Counted from the stretch's first letter, positions 16,166 to 25,869 are shown. The stretch: DNA of 64,000 bases from DATAGZ01 sp036263455 (GCA_036263455.1 DATAGZ010000011.1:62001-126000); one strand, 5' to 3'. The notes: generated by a model from the letters alone, not told the origin. Program-made: numbers and translations.

Positions 16166-17284
16166 ATGAAACTCACGATTGATCGCGGCGCTCTATTGAA
16201 GTCGCTTTCCCATGTTCAGAACGTTGTCGAACGGCGGAATACCATCCCCATTCTCTCCAATGTCCTTATCAATGCCACGGGCAACCATATGGGCCTGACC
16301 GCGACCGATCTCGACCTCACCGTCGAGGAACAAGTGGCGGCCCAAGTCTCAGCGCCTGGCGCGCTGACCGTTGGAGCGCATACGCTTTACGATATCGTCC
16401 GCAAACTGCCCGATGGCGCCGAGACCGAGCTGCAGGCGAGCGCGGATGGCGCGCAGCTCGTCTTGCGGGCGGGCCGTTCGCGCTTCAGCCTGTCGACGCT
16501 TCCCAAGGATGACTTCCCTCAGGTGGGTGCCGGCGAGCTTCCTCATCACTTCACCCTGGCCTCCGAGGATTTGAAAAACCTCATCGATCGGACGCGCTTT
16601 GCCATATCGACGGAAGAAACGCGCTATTACCTGAATGGCATTTATCTGCATGCCTATAAGACCGGCAAGCAACCGGTTCTACGCGCCGTCGCTACCGATG
16701 GCCACCGGCTCGCGCGCTTCGAAATGCCCTTGCCCGACGGAGCAGTCGAGATGCCCGGCGTGATCGTGCCGCGCAAGCTGGTCGCGGAATTACGCAAGCT
16801 GCTCGACGAAGCCGAAGGAGACGTGGCTATTTCGGTATCCGACACTCGCATCCGCCTGGGCTTTAACGGTATCGTGCTCACCTCGAAGCTGATCGATGGC
16901 AATTTTCCCGATTACCAGCGTGTCATTCCGACCGCCAACGACAAGATCGTGGAAATCGACCGCAAGGAATTCCGAGACGCGGTCGACCGCGTCTCGACCA
17001 TTTCCAATGAGAAGTCGCGCGCGATCAAGCTCAACCTCAAGAGCGGCGCCATTGCCCTCTCGGCCACCAGCATCGACCAGGGCAGCGCGCTCGAGGAAAT
17101 GGAAATCAAATATGAGGGGCCGGATATCGAGGTCGGCTTCAATTCCAAATATCTGCTCGATATTGCCGAGCAGATCGACGGCGAAGGCATGCAGATGGTG
17201 CTGGCCGATGCCGTGGCCCCCGCGTTGATTCGCGACCTTGCCGATGCCTCCGCGCTGTATGTGCTGATGCCAATGCGCGTCTAG
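16166..17284 (+). CDS. dnaN: DNA polymerase III beta subunit (sliding clamp)
   Basis: DnaN is the ring-shaped processivity clamp of the replicase. The 372-residue product spans the three clamp domains, starting MKLTIDRGALLKSLSHVQN and NTIPILSNVLINA, with TRFAISTEETRYYLNGIY in the middle domain and the ending DASALYVLMPMRV, which contributes to the peptide-binding groove. ATG 16166 is chosen from the family start and the AAAGAGAAAACG ahead of it. recF begins 2 bases after the stop and gyrB follows, the familiar dnaN-recF-gyrB order, but no dnaA precedes it. Confidence 0.97.
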   Translation: MKLTIDRGALLKSLSHVQNVVERRNTIPILSNVLINATGNHMGLTATDLDLTVEEQVAAQVSAPGALTVGAHTLYDIVRKLPDGAETELQASADGAQLVLRAGRSRFSLSTLPKDDFPQVGAGELPHHFTLASEDLKNLIDRTRFAISTEETRYYLNGIYLHAYKTGKQPVLRAVATDGHRLARFEMPLPDGAVEMPGVIVPRKLVAELRKLLDEAEGDVAISVSDTRIRLGFNGIVLTSKLIDGNFPDYQRVIPTANDKIVEIDRKEFRDAVDRVSTISNEKSRAIKLNLKSGAIALSATSIDQGSALEEMEIKYEGPDIEVGFNSKYLLDIAEQIDGEGMQMVLADAVAPALIRDLADASALYVLMPMRV

Positions 17285-17286
17285 GC

Positions 17287-18501
17287 ATGGCGATAGCCTC
17301 CATCGCAGCTTCGCAGTCGGCACCTCGGGTCGAAACCGGTCTTTGCTCGCTCGCGCTACAGCAATTCCGCAATTTCTGGGACCAATCCGTAGAGACAGCG
17401 CTCTCACCATTGGTCATCACGGGACCCAATGGCGCCGGCAAAAGCAACTTGCTGGAAGCCGTGTCATATTTCGGCCCTGGATCGGGCCTGTTCCAAGCGC
17501 GCCTCTCAGAAGTGCAGCGCGCCGTGCGGGGTAATCGTCCAGATATGCAACCCTGGACCGTGTTTGCCCGCTATCGCGGCGGATCAGGCGAGCACGCGCT
17601 CGGCACGGGGCGCGATCCCAACGGCATCGGAACCGAGCGCGAGCGGCGCGTCAATCGCATCGACGGCACCCCTCTGCGCAGCCAGGCCGATTTTGCCGAG
17701 CTGCTCTCGTATCAATGCGTGACGGCGAAAACGGCGCGCCTATTTGCGGACCAGCCCGCCACGCGGCGGCGTTTCCTGGATCGCATCGCGGGCGGGATCG
17801 ATCCCGCCCACATCGCGCGCGTGAGCGATTGCGAGCAGGCGCTCAGCGAACGCAACCGCGTGCTGGAACGCGCCGACTTCCTGGGGGAAGAGACGCGCGC
17901 CTGGCTCGACGGGATCGAAGGCGAAATCGCCTCGCTCAGCGTCGCCATCGCCGCGCACCGCGCCGAGACCATCGCGGCGCTCAACGCGCACCGCGAAGAT
18001 TTCGGCGGGTCTTTTCCGCGGGCGGATCTCTTCCTGCGCGGCACGGTCGACGCCATGCTGGAAAGCCAGCCGGCCTTGGCCGTGGAGGATTGGCTGCGGA
18101 GCAAATTGCAGGATTCACGCGCTCAAGATAAAATCTCTGGAACGACGCCGCATGGCGCCCATCGCAGCGATCTCGGCGCCCATTACCGCGGCCGCCGCCA
18201 CGGCGAGGTGCCCCTCGAAGCGCAGGATTGCTCGAGCGGCGAGCAGAAGGCCCTGGTGATTTCGATCGTGCTCTCGGCAGCCTCGCTCATCCGGCACCGG
18301 CGCGGCGAGTCTCCCTTGCTGCTGCTGGATGATATCATGGCCGGCCTCGATGAAAAGCGCCGCCTGGCGCTGGCGGAAGCGGTCGCTTCCTTAGGGTGCC
18401 AGGCCTGGGTCACCGGACTGGAGGAAGACGAGTTCCGCGGCTTCCGCGGCTGGGCGCAGTTTTATGCCGTCACGGACGGCCGGATCACGACCAAGGGTTA
18501 G
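17287..18501 (+). CDS. recF: DNA replication/repair protein RecF
   Basis: RecF is an SMC-like ATPase that loads RecA at gaps with RecOR. The 404-residue product has LALQQFRNFWD at the start, Walker A GPNGAGKSNLLEA (about 47-59), the signature DCSSGEQKALVIS (about 315-327) and Walker B LLLLDDIMAGLDEKRR with the D-loop (about 340-355). The Walker B acidic pair is intact. It starts 2 bases after dnaN, and gyrB starts 3 bases after its stop. Confidence 0.95.
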   Translation: MAIASIAASQSAPRVETGLCSLALQQFRNFWDQSVETALSPLVITGPNGAGKSNLLEAVSYFGPGSGLFQARLSEVQRAVRGNRPDMQPWTVFARYRGGSGEHALGTGRDPNGIGTERERRVNRIDGTPLRSQADFAELLSYQCVTAKTARLFADQPATRRRFLDRIAGGIDPAHIARVSDCEQALSERNRVLERADFLGEETRAWLDGIEGEIASLSVAIAAHRAETIAALNAHREDFGGSFPRADLFLRGTVDAMLESQPALAVEDWLRSKLQDSRAQDKISGTTPHGAHRSDLGAHYRGRRHGEVPLEAQDCSSGEQKALVISIVLSAASLIRHRRGESPLLLLDDIMAGLDEKRRLALAEAVASLGCQAWVTGLEEDEFRGFRGWAQFYAVTDGRITTKG

Positions 18502-18504
18502 GGA

Positions 18505-20922
18505 ATGCAACAGAAGACAATCGAAGACGTGAGCGGCTACGGCGCCGATTCCATCAAAGTCCTCAAGGGCCTGGATGCCGTGCGCAAGCGGCCCGGCATG
18601 TATATCGGGGATACCGATGACGGGTCGGGCCTGCATCACATGGTCTATGAGGTCGTGGACAACGCCATCGATGAATCCCTTGCCGGCTATTGTACCCGCA
18701 TCGATGTCGTCCTGAATGGCGATGGGTCGGTGACTGTGCGAGACAATGGGCGCGGCATCCCCGTCGACCTCCACAAGGAAGAAGGCGTGTCGGCGGCCGA
18801 GGTGATCATGACCCAGCTGCATGCCGGGGGCAAGTTCGACCAGAATTCCTACAAGGTGTCGGGCGGCCTGCACGGCGTAGGCGTCTCAGTCGTCAATGCC
18901 CTGTCCGAATGGCTCGAACTCAGGATCTGGCGCGACGGGAGAGAACATGCGATGCGGTTCGCCCATGGCAATGCCACGGCCCCGCTTGCCGTGATCGGCG
19001 AAGCGCCCGAACGGCGCGGCACCGAGGTAACCTTTTTGCCCTCCCCCACCATTTTCACCAAAACCGAATTCGACTTCGCCACGCTCGAACATCGCCTGCG
19101 CGAACTCGCCTTCCTCAATTCGGGCGTTCGCCTGATCCTGGCCGACCAGCGCGGGGTGGACGATAAGGAAGTCGAACTCCATTACGAAGGCGGACTGGAA
19201 GCGTTCGTGCGATATATCGATCGCAACAAGACCGCCCTCCACCAGCCCATTATCCAGGTGACGGCCGAGCGAGAGGGCATCACAGTCGAAGTCGCCATGG
19301 AATGGACCGATTCCTATCACGAGACGATGCTGTGTTTCACCAATAACATTCCGCAGCGCGACGGCGGCACGCATTTGGCCGGATTTCGCGGAGCGCTCAC
19401 GCGACAGATCAATAAATATGCGGAGGAGAGCGGCCTCGCCAAGAAGGAGAAAGTCGCGCTGAGTGGCGACGATGCCCGCGAGGGGCTGACTTGCGTCCTG
19501 TCGGTGAAGGTTCCCGATCCAAAATTTTCATCACAGACCAAGGACAAGCTGGTCTCCTCGGAGGTGCGTCCGGTGGTAGAGAATATCGTGAATGAGCGGC
19601 TCGGCCTCTGGCTGGAAGAGCATCCCACGGAAGCGCGCAAGATCGTCGCCAAGGTCGTGGAGGCCGCCGCGGCGCGCGAGGCGGCGCGCAAGGCGCGCGA
19701 CCTGACCCGCCGCAAGGGCGCCCTCGACATTTCGTCTCTGCCCGGCAAGCTCGCCGATTGCCAGGAACGCGACCCGGCGCTTTCGGAATTGTTCATTGTC
19801 GAGGGCGATTCGGCGGGCGGCTCCGCCAAGCAGGGGCGCAACCGCAAGAACCAGGCGATCCTTCCGCTGCGAGGCAAGATTCTCAATGTCGAGCGGGCGC
19901 GCTTCGACAAGATGCTCTCCTCCGATAGTATCGGCACGCTCATTACCGCGCTCGGCACGGGTATCGGGCCGGAGGAATTCGATATCAGCAAGCTGCGCTA
20001 TCACAAGATCATCATCATGACCGACGCCGATGTCGACGGGTCGCACATCCGCACACTGCTTTTGACCTTCTTTTATCGGCAAATGCCTCAGATCGTCGAG
20101 GGCGGGTATCTTTATATCGCCCAGCCGCCCCTCTACCGCGCCAAGCGCGGACAATCGGAGCGCTATCTGAAGGATGACCGCACGCTCGAAGACTTCCTGT
20201 TCGGCATCGGACTGGAAAACGCGGTCCTCGCCCTGAACAACGGCGAGCGGGTCGCCCAGGCCGATCTTCGCCGGCTGGTTGAACGCGCCGCGCTCGCACG
20301 CCAGCTGATGCAACCGCTGATCCGCAAGGTCGGCTCGGCCGCGCTCATCGAGCAGGCCGCCATCGCCGGCGCCTTGAACGTACAGCGCGCCGCCGAACCT
20401 GAAACCGCCCAGGTCATAGCCCGCAGGCTCGACGCGCTAAGCGGCATCCAGGAGAATGGCTGGAGCGCCGTCTCGGATCAGGACGGCAATCTGGCCTTCA
20501 GCCGGAGGATGCGCGGCGTCAACCATCGCTATATCCTGGACATCCAATCTATCCGTTCCGCGGAAGCGCATCGGCTCGACCAGATGCAGGCGGAACTCGG
20601 CGAATATTTTTCGACGGCGAGCACCCTATCGATCAAGGACAGGGAATATCCCGTCACCGGTCCCCTCTCTTTGGTCGAGGCGGTCGCCGATGCCGGCCGG
20701 AAGGGCGTGGCAGTACAGCGTTACAAAGGGCTAGGCGAGATGAATCCCGAACAGCTCTGGGAGACGACGCTCGACCCCGAAATTCGCACGCTGCTGCAGG
20801 TGCGAGTCAGCCATGCCGACGAGGCCGAGCAGATCTTCACCACGCTAATGGGCGACGTGGTCGAGCCGCGGCGGGAATTCATCCAGGCCAATGCGCTCAA
20901 CGTTGCCAATTTGGATATCTAG
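18505..20922 (+). CDS. gyrB: DNA gyrase subunit B
   Basis: GyrB supplies the ATPase of the type II topoisomerase that introduces negative supercoils. The 805-residue product shows the GHKL motifs VVDNAIDESLAGY, VRDNGRGIPVD and SGGLHGVGVSVVNALS, the Toprim acidic motifs (LFIVEGDSAGGSAKQGRNR and IMTDADVDGSHIRTLLLTFF) and the C-terminal YKGLGEMNPEQLWETT. Length is normal for proteobacterial GyrB without the long gammaproteobacterial insert. It closes the dnaN-recF-gyrB run and converges on the DMGDH-like gene 17 bases away. Confidence 0.97.
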   Translation: MQQKTIEDVSGYGADSIKVLKGLDAVRKRPGMYIGDTDDGSGLHHMVYEVVDNAIDESLAGYCTRIDVVLNGDGSVTVRDNGRGIPVDLHKEEGVSAAEVIMTQLHAGGKFDQNSYKVSGGLHGVGVSVVNALSEWLELRIWRDGREHAMRFAHGNATAPLAVIGEAPERRGTEVTFLPSPTIFTKTEFDFATLEHRLRELAFLNSGVRLILADQRGVDDKEVELHYEGGLEAFVRYIDRNKTALHQPIIQVTAEREGITVEVAMEWTDSYHETMLCFTNNIPQRDGGTHLAGFRGALTRQINKYAEESGLAKKEKVALSGDDAREGLTCVLSVKVPDPKFSSQTKDKLVSSEVRPVVENIVNERLGLWLEEHPTEARKIVAKVVEAAAAREAARKARDLTRRKGALDISSLPGKLADCQERDPALSELFIVEGDSAGGSAKQGRNRKNQAILPLRGKILNVERARFDKMLSSDSIGTLITALGTGIGPEEFDISKLRYHKIIIMTDADVDGSHIRTLLLTFFYRQMPQIVEGGYLYIAQPPLYRAKRGQSERYLKDDRTLEDFLFGIGLENAVLALNNGERVAQADLRRLVERAALARQLMQPLIRKVGSAALIEQAAIAGALNVQRAAEPETAQVIARRLDALSGIQENGWSAVSDQDGNLAFSRRMRGVNHRYILDIQSIRSAEAHRLDQMQAELGEYFSTASTLSIKDREYPVTGPLSLVEAVADAGRKGVAVQRYKGLGEMNPEQLWETTLDPEIRTLLQVRVSHADEAEQIFTTLMGDVVEPRREFIQANALNVANLDI

Positions 20923-20939
20923 GTTAAGGCCCGTCGGGG

Positions 20940-23372
20940 TCACAAGCGGACACGAGTCCCTTTGGGGTCGTAGAGCGGTTCGAGGTGAATCTGGACCGGT
21001 CGTCGCTCCGTGGCAATCTCGAGCTCGTAGGTTCCCGACAGGAGATAGTCCCAGTCGATTCCATCCGGATTGCGGACGTAGCCGATGCCGATATTCCGGC
21101 CGACCGTATAGCCATATCCGCCAGATGCCAGCCAGCCGGCCTGAACGCCGTTGCGGTAGATAGTCTCGCGCCCCAGCAACACCGTATCCTGGTCCGGCAG
21201 GCTGAAACAGGCCAGCATCTTCGCGACTTTACCGCCTCTCTGCGCGAGAAGGGCCTCCCTGCCGAGAAAATCCACATTCTGCTTGAACTTGACCGCCCAG
21301 CCGAGGCCGGCCTCGATCGGAGTATGGTCGGGAGAGATATCGCTGCCCCAGGCGCGATAGAATTTTTCCAGCCGCAGGCTTTCGATCGCGCGGTATCCCG
21401 CGTCATGCAGCCCCACCCCACCCGCGTGCTTGAGCGCGTCGTATACCGTCACGGCGCCATCGGTCGGGATGTGCAGTTCCCAGCCGAGCTCGCCGACATA
21501 GGTGATGCGCAGCGCCCGCACTGGAACGCCGGCGATACATATCTCCCGCCACGTCGCGAACGGAAAGGCATCGTTGCCGAGATCGGCATCGATGAGGCGG
21601 GACAGGATCATGCGGGCGTCGGGCCCCATCAAGGACAGCACCGCGAAAGCCGACGTCACGTCGATCAGGCGTGCATCGCATGCGGCAGGGATATGCGTGT
21701 CGATCCAATGGAAGTCATGGGTGGCAAAGCCCGTGCCGGTGACGATGTAATATGCATCCTCGGCGAGGCGAGCAACCGTCAGATCGCATTCTATTCCGCC
21801 GCGTGCGTTGAGCATCTGCGTATAGATGATGCTGCCCGGTTTCTTCGCCACGTCGTTAGCCGCGATATAGGTCAAGGCGCGCTCGGCATCGCGTCCCACT
21901 AGGAGAAACTTGGCAAACGAGCTCTGGTCGAACAGCACGGCCTGCTCCCGGCATGCGCGATGCTCCCGTCCGACGGCGCCAAACCAGTTCTGCCGACCGT
22001 AGGAATAGAGATCGCGCGGCTCCTCGCCGGGTGCGGCAAACCAGTTCGGCCGTTCCCAGCCGAGCTTCGCGCCGAAACAGGCGTTTGCTTCTTTTAAGCG
22101 CTCGTAGAGCGGGGAGCGGCGCACAGGGCGGCCTGAGACGGATTCCTCGTGCGGCCAGGCCATTGCGTAATGGTGGGCATAGGCCTCGAGCGTCCGCGTA
22201 AGGACCCAGCGCGGGTCGCGCTGGACGGCGCCGAAACGGCGGATATCCACCGGCCACAAATCCGCAGGCTGCTCGCCGGCCGCGACCCACTCGGCCAGAG
22301 CCTTTCCGGCTCCGCCGGCACTAGCGATGCCAAAGGCGTTGAACCCCGCGCCCACGAAAAAATTCCGCACTTCCGGTGCTTCTCCCAGCAGAAAATTCCC
22401 ATCGGGGGTAAAGGATTCGGGACCGTTAATCATCTGCTTGATCCCTGCCTTCTCCAGCGCCGGGACCCTTCCCAGCGCCTGTTCCATCAACGGCTCGAAA
22501 TGATCCCAGTTTTCTGGTAGCAGCTGAAAGGCGAAATCCCCGGGAAGATGATCCTGCTTCCAGGGGATGGGGTTATGCTCATAGCCGCCCATGACCAGGC
22601 CGCCCACCTCCTCCTTGAAATAGATCAGCCGATCCGGGTCGCGCAGGGTGGGCAGGTTGCGCGGCATGCCGGGGATGGACTCGGTGATCAGATATTGGTG
22701 CTGAATGGGCGCGAGGGGCACCGCCACTCCCGCCAAGGCGCCTATTTCCCGGGCCCACAGCCCCGCGCAATTGACGATCTTCTCGCATCGGATCATGCCC
22801 TGATCGGTGCGGATTCCGGCAACCCGTCCCGCCACGATATCGATGCCGGTGACCGCGCAATTCTCGATGATCGTAACGCCGAGCGCGCGTGCCCCCTTAG
22901 CGAGCGCCGTGGCGATATCGCCAGGATTGGCCTGGCCGTCCGTGGGCAAATAGGCCGCGCCGACCAGGTCGCTATGATCCATGATGGGCCAAAGCTCGGC
23001 AGCTTCCCGCGGGCTCAGCAATGCCATCTCCAGGCCGAAGGACCGGGCCATGGTTGCCTGGCGCTTGATCTCGCTGAGCCGCTCCGCATTGCAGGCAAGC
23101 CGCAACCCGCCATTCATGCGCCAGCCGGTGGCCTGGCCGGTCTCGGCCTCGAGGGTGCGGTACAGCTCCACCGAATATTTGAGCAATTGGGTGATGTTGG
23201 CCGAGCTGCGCAGCTGGCCCACCAGCCCTGCCGCGTGCCAGGTCGAACCGCTGGTCAGGCGGTTGCGCTCGAGAAGCACCACATCCCGGATACCCATCTT
23301 TCCGAGATGGTAAGCAGTGGAGCAGCCGATGATACCGCCCCCGATAATGACGATCTCAGCCTGGGTCTTCAT
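20940..23372 (-). CDS. FAD-dependent sarcosine/dimethylglycine dehydrogenase-like enzyme (DAO + GcvT domains)
   Basis: The 810-residue product is a DAO-type flavoprotein fused to an aminomethyltransferase (GcvT) domain, the architecture of sarcosine and dimethylglycine dehydrogenases. These demethylate N-methylglycines and pass formaldehyde to tetrahydrofolate. Visible are the dinucleotide motif IIGGGIIGCSTAYHL (9-23) and the SGSTWHAAGLVG motif whose His46 is the covalent FAD attachment site in the family. The C-terminal half has IDVTSAFAVLSLMGPDAR, YVGELGWELHIP, HDAGYRAIESLRLEKFYRAWGSDI and EAGLGWAVKF. Sarcosine versus dimethylglycine cannot be decided. ATG 23372 overlaps the kinase-like gene by ATGA. 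fhs, 5 kb away, could use the one-carbon product. Confidence 0.88.
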   Translation of the reverse strand: MKTQAEIVIIGGGIIGCSTAYHLGKMGIRDVVLLERNRLTSGSTWHAAGLVGQLRSSANITQLLKYSVELYRTLEAETGQATGWRMNGGLRLACNAERLSEIKRQATMARSFGLEMALLSPREAAELWPIMDHSDLVGAAYLPTDGQANPGDIATALAKGARALGVTIIENCAVTGIDIVAGRVAGIRTDQGMIRCEKIVNCAGLWAREIGALAGVAVPLAPIQHQYLITESIPGMPRNLPTLRDPDRLIYFKEEVGGLVMGGYEHNPIPWKQDHLPGDFAFQLLPENWDHFEPLMEQALGRVPALEKAGIKQMINGPESFTPDGNFLLGEAPEVRNFFVGAGFNAFGIASAGGAGKALAEWVAAGEQPADLWPVDIRRFGAVQRDPRWVLTRTLEAYAHHYAMAWPHEESVSGRPVRRSPLYERLKEANACFGAKLGWERPNWFAAPGEEPRDLYSYGRQNWFGAVGREHRACREQAVLFDQSSFAKFLLVGRDAERALTYIAANDVAKKPGSIIYTQMLNARGGIECDLTVARLAEDAYYIVTGTGFATHDFHWIDTHIPAACDARLIDVTSAFAVLSLMGPDARMILSRLIDADLGNDAFPFATWREICIAGVPVRALRITYVGELGWELHIPTDGAVTVYDALKHAGGVGLHDAGYRAIESLRLEKFYRAWGSDISPDHTPIEAGLGWAVKFKQNVDFLGREALLAQRGGKVAKMLACFSLPDQDTVLLGRETIYRNGVQAGWLASGGYGYTVGRNIGIGYVRNPDGIDWDYLLSGTYELEIATERRPVQIHLEPLYDPKGTRVRL

Positions 23373-24226
23373 GCACGTTCCTCAAAATTGCGCGCGGCCA
23401 GTTCCAGCCGCGTCAAATAATCGGCGGTATAGGCTGCATAATCGAAATCTATTTGGGAATACTGCTCGGACACCATGCTCCAGAGCGTTTCCCGCAGCAA
23501 GGACGCGCAGCGCATGGCCTCGAAGCCGCGCAAGGAATGCGCATTGGGGGGCGAGGCGGCGTAGCTTTCCAGGAGCGCGCCGCCATCCTCGATGCCGTTA
23601 TTCGAAGCGAGGTTGGCAAGGTCGAAAAGCGGTGTGTTGAAACCCGCATAGTCCCAATCCACCAGCCACAGGCGCGCTCCATCATCGAGGAAATTGCTGG
23701 CGAGCAGGTCGTTATGGCCATAGACGATCTCGACCGGGCCGACCGCCTGCTCCCAGCTCTCGGCCATGCGGCGAAACTCGCCGAAGCGCGCGCGATAGGA
23801 CGAGCCGATCTTCTCGAGTGTATGTAAATAATCGCGGATGACGTGAAAGACCCAAAAGATCAGCGAGGGACCGCGCAGATGCAGCGGTAAATCCCGGTGC
23901 ACCTTTCTCAGCAACGCCACGATGCGCGCACGATCCTTGACGATATCTGCGGCAGCGAGCGTCCGGCTGGCGATAAAGGCGAAGATTATCGCGCCCTCCT
24001 CGCAATGCAGCACCGCGGGCGAAATACCCGCCGCGGCGGCAGCGATACTGGCCTGACGTTCGTTGAACCGAAGTATCCCATGCTCCGGAACGTCGCGACC
24101 GGTGCGCACGAAATATTCTTCTCCCCGGCAGCGCACCTTGAAATTGGCGTTCGTAATTCCCCCGGTGACGGGCACGATATCGACGGGTCCCTTCCAATAG
24201 GAAAGGCTCCGGATAAAATCGAGCAT
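23369..24226 (-). CDS. APH/choline kinase-family phosphotransferase
   Basis: The 285-residue protein has the protein-kinase-like fold of choline/ethanolamine kinases and aminoglycoside phosphotransferases. The glycine-rich start VTGGITNANFKV (about 20-31), the catalytic Brenner motif YGHNDLLASNFLDDG (His171-Asn172-Asp173) and the metal-binding VDWDYAGFNTPLFDLANLA (Asp190) are intact. The choline kinase-like DWDYAG and position in front of a methylated-glycine dehydrogenase suggest a small quaternary-amine or amino-alcohol substrate, but this is inference. It starts 27 bases after purK and overlaps the dehydrogenase by 4 nt. Confidence 0.82.
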   Translation of the reverse strand: MLDFIRSLSYWKGPVDIVPVTGGITNANFKVRCRGEEYFVRTGRDVPEHGILRFNERQASIAAAAAGISPAVLHCEEGAIIFAFIASRTLAAADIVKDRARIVALLRKVHRDLPLHLRGPSLIFWVFHVIRDYLHTLEKIGSSYRARFGEFRRMAESWEQAVGPVEIVYGHNDLLASNFLDDGARLWLVDWDYAGFNTPLFDLANLASNNGIEDGGALLESYAASPPNAHSLRGFEAMRCASLLRETLWSMVSEQYSQIDFDYAAYTADYLTRLELAARNFEERA

Positions 24227-24253
24227 GGCAGGCCCCCGCTACTTTGTTGCAGA

Positions 24254-25330
24254 TTAGGAACGCCCTGGCAATATCGGGAACAGGCGGGTGACGTGGCCCA
24301 TTTTCCGCCCCGCCCGCGCCACGGCCTTGCGGTAGAGGTGCAGCTTATTGTGTCCTTCACGCAAAAGCGCCGGCCACTGATTTATATCCTCGCCTAGCAG
24401 ATTGGTCATTTCGCAAGGACACAGCCGCGTAATCTCGCCAAGCGGCAGGTCGCAGATCGCCCGAACCGTTTGCGCGAACTGGCTGGTTGTGCAGGCATCC
24501 ATGGTCCAATGGCCGGAATTGTGGGGGCGTGGAGCGATCTCATTGACCAAAACCCGTCGATCCTGGGTCACGAACATCTCAACGGCAAGCAGCCCCTCGA
24601 GCGCCAGCGCTTCCGCCAAGGTTTCGGCCATGCCCACGGCACGGCGCGCGATTTCTGCGTCGATCCGCGCGGGGACGATCGTACGGTGAAGAATTTGATC
24701 GCGGTGCTGGTTCTCGACCGGTTCATAGGCCTTGATGGCACCCGAAGGCGACCGGGCCACGATCACCGAGATTTCACAGGAAAAGTCGATCCACGCCTCG
24801 GCGATGGCGTTGGCGCCGATGGCGTGCCAGGCGGATACGGCCTCGGCGGCACGCTCTATCCTTTTTTGCCCCTTGCCGTCATAGCCCATGCGGACCGACT
24901 TGAGCAGTATCGGCGTGCCGAGCGAAGCCGCCGCCTGCGCGGCATCGTGCGCGTCCCGGACGATTGCATATGGCGCGCAATCCAATCCCGCGCCCCGAAT
25001 GAATTCCTTTTCGCGGGTGCGATCCTGGGCGATGGCCAGGACTGCAGGACTGGGCCGGACCGGTTTTCGCTCGGCGAGAAACACCGCGCTGGCCTCAGGC
25101 ACATTCTCGAATTCGAAGGTCACGACATCGACGGTGCGAGCGAACCGGTCGAGCGCTGCTTCGTCATCATAAGCGGCAACCGTTCGTAGCGGCGTCACAT
25201 CTAAGGCGGGACTGTCTTCCTCGGGGGCATAGATATGCGGTCGATACCCAAGGTCGTGAGCGGCGAGGGCCAGCATACGCCCGAGCTGGCCACCGCCCAG
25301 GATTCCGATAACGCTCCCCGGTGCGATCAT
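24254..25330 (-). CDS. purK: N5-carboxyaminoimidazole ribonucleotide synthase
   Basis: PurK is the ATP-grasp ligase that carboxylates AIR to N5-CAIR in purine synthesis. The 358-residue product begins with VIGILGGGQLGRMLALAAHDLGY, contains TFEFENVP, LLKSVRMGYDGKGQ (ATP loop) and the metal site VNEIAPRPHNSGHWTMDAC. The start ATG overlaps the purE stop by 4 nt. The enzyme is normal in length; two unrelated-looking catabolic genes follow on the same strand. Confidence 0.96.
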   Translation of the reverse strand: MIAPGSVIGILGGGQLGRMLALAAHDLGYRPHIYAPEEDSPALDVTPLRTVAAYDDEAALDRFARTVDVVTFEFENVPEASAVFLAERKPVRPSPAVLAIAQDRTREKEFIRGAGLDCAPYAIVRDAHDAAQAAASLGTPILLKSVRMGYDGKGQKRIERAAEAVSAWHAIGANAIAEAWIDFSCEISVIVARSPSGAIKAYEPVENQHRDQILHRTIVPARIDAEIARRAVGMAETLAEALALEGLLAVEMFVTQDRRVLVNEIAPRPHNSGHWTMDACTTSQFAQTVRAICDLPLGEITRLCPCEMTNLLGEDINQWPALLREGHNKLHLYRKAVARAGRKMGHVTRLFPILPGRS

Positions 25331-25815
25331 TCCGGGCTCACCGCGACGGCGCGCGCCTGGTCGTCGCGGAATTTTCTGAGTTTTGGCGAAAGCGTGGGAT
25401 CGGCGAGAGCCAGGATCGCTACCGCAAGAAGCGCCGCATTGACCGCGCCGGCTTCGCCAATCGCCAGGGTTCCCACCGGAATGCCAGCGGGCATCTGCAC
25501 AATCGAGAGCAGGGAATCGAGACCCTGCAGCGCGCGACCAGGAATCGGAACGCCGAGGACGGGCAGCGTGGTCATGCTCGCGAGCATCCCCGGCAGATGC
25601 GCCGCCCCGCCGGCGCCGGCGATAACCACCTTGATCCCCCGTTCGGAGGCTCCTTGCGCGAATGCATATAACCGTTCCGGGGTGCGATGCGCCGAGACGA
25701 TCTTGGCCTCATGCGGGATGCGAAACTTCGTCAACGTGGCGGCGGCCTTTTTCATGACCTCCCAGTCGGACCGGCTCCCCATGACGATGGCGATAGATGG
25801 CTTTTTACTTTTCAT
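25327..25815 (-). CDS. purE: N5-carboxyaminoimidazole ribonucleotide mutase
   Basis: PurE converts N5-CAIR to CAIR, the step after PurK. The 162-residue class I enzyme has the family start IAIVMGSRSDWEVM (substrate-phosphate loop), the VSAHRTPERLYAFA motif with its catalytic His, IAGAGGAAHLPGM, and PVLGVPIPGRALQGLDSLLSIVQMPAGIPVGTLAIG. It is first in a four-gene minus-strand run and is preceded by a good promoter. Confidence 0.97.
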   Translation of the reverse strand: MKSKKPSIAIVMGSRSDWEVMKKAAATLTKFRIPHEAKIVSAHRTPERLYAFAQGASERGIKVVIAGAGGAAHLPGMLASMTTLPVLGVPIPGRALQGLDSLLSIVQMPAGIPVGTLAIGEAGAVNAALLAVAILALADPTLSPKLRKFRDDQARAVAVSPE

Positions 25816-25841
25816 TCATGCAACCTTAAATGACCCTCGGC

Positions 25842-25869
25842 ATTATAAGTCTCCTAACCGCGAACTCAA
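25842..25869 (-). promoter_or_regulatory. Sigma70-type promoter of purEK
   Basis: On the minus strand a consensus TATAAT (25847-25842) lies 16 bases downstream of TTGAGT (25869-25864). The predicted start is near 25835, giving a short leader of about 20 bases before purE. The promoter occupies the 64-base gap shared with the divergent GGDEF gene. Confidence 0.6.

Noticed and set aside
22548..23420. A 290-codon plus-strand frame opposite the dehydrogenase gene
   Set aside because: Antisense shadow of the sarcosine/dimethylglycine dehydrogenase coding sequence; no recognisable motifs.
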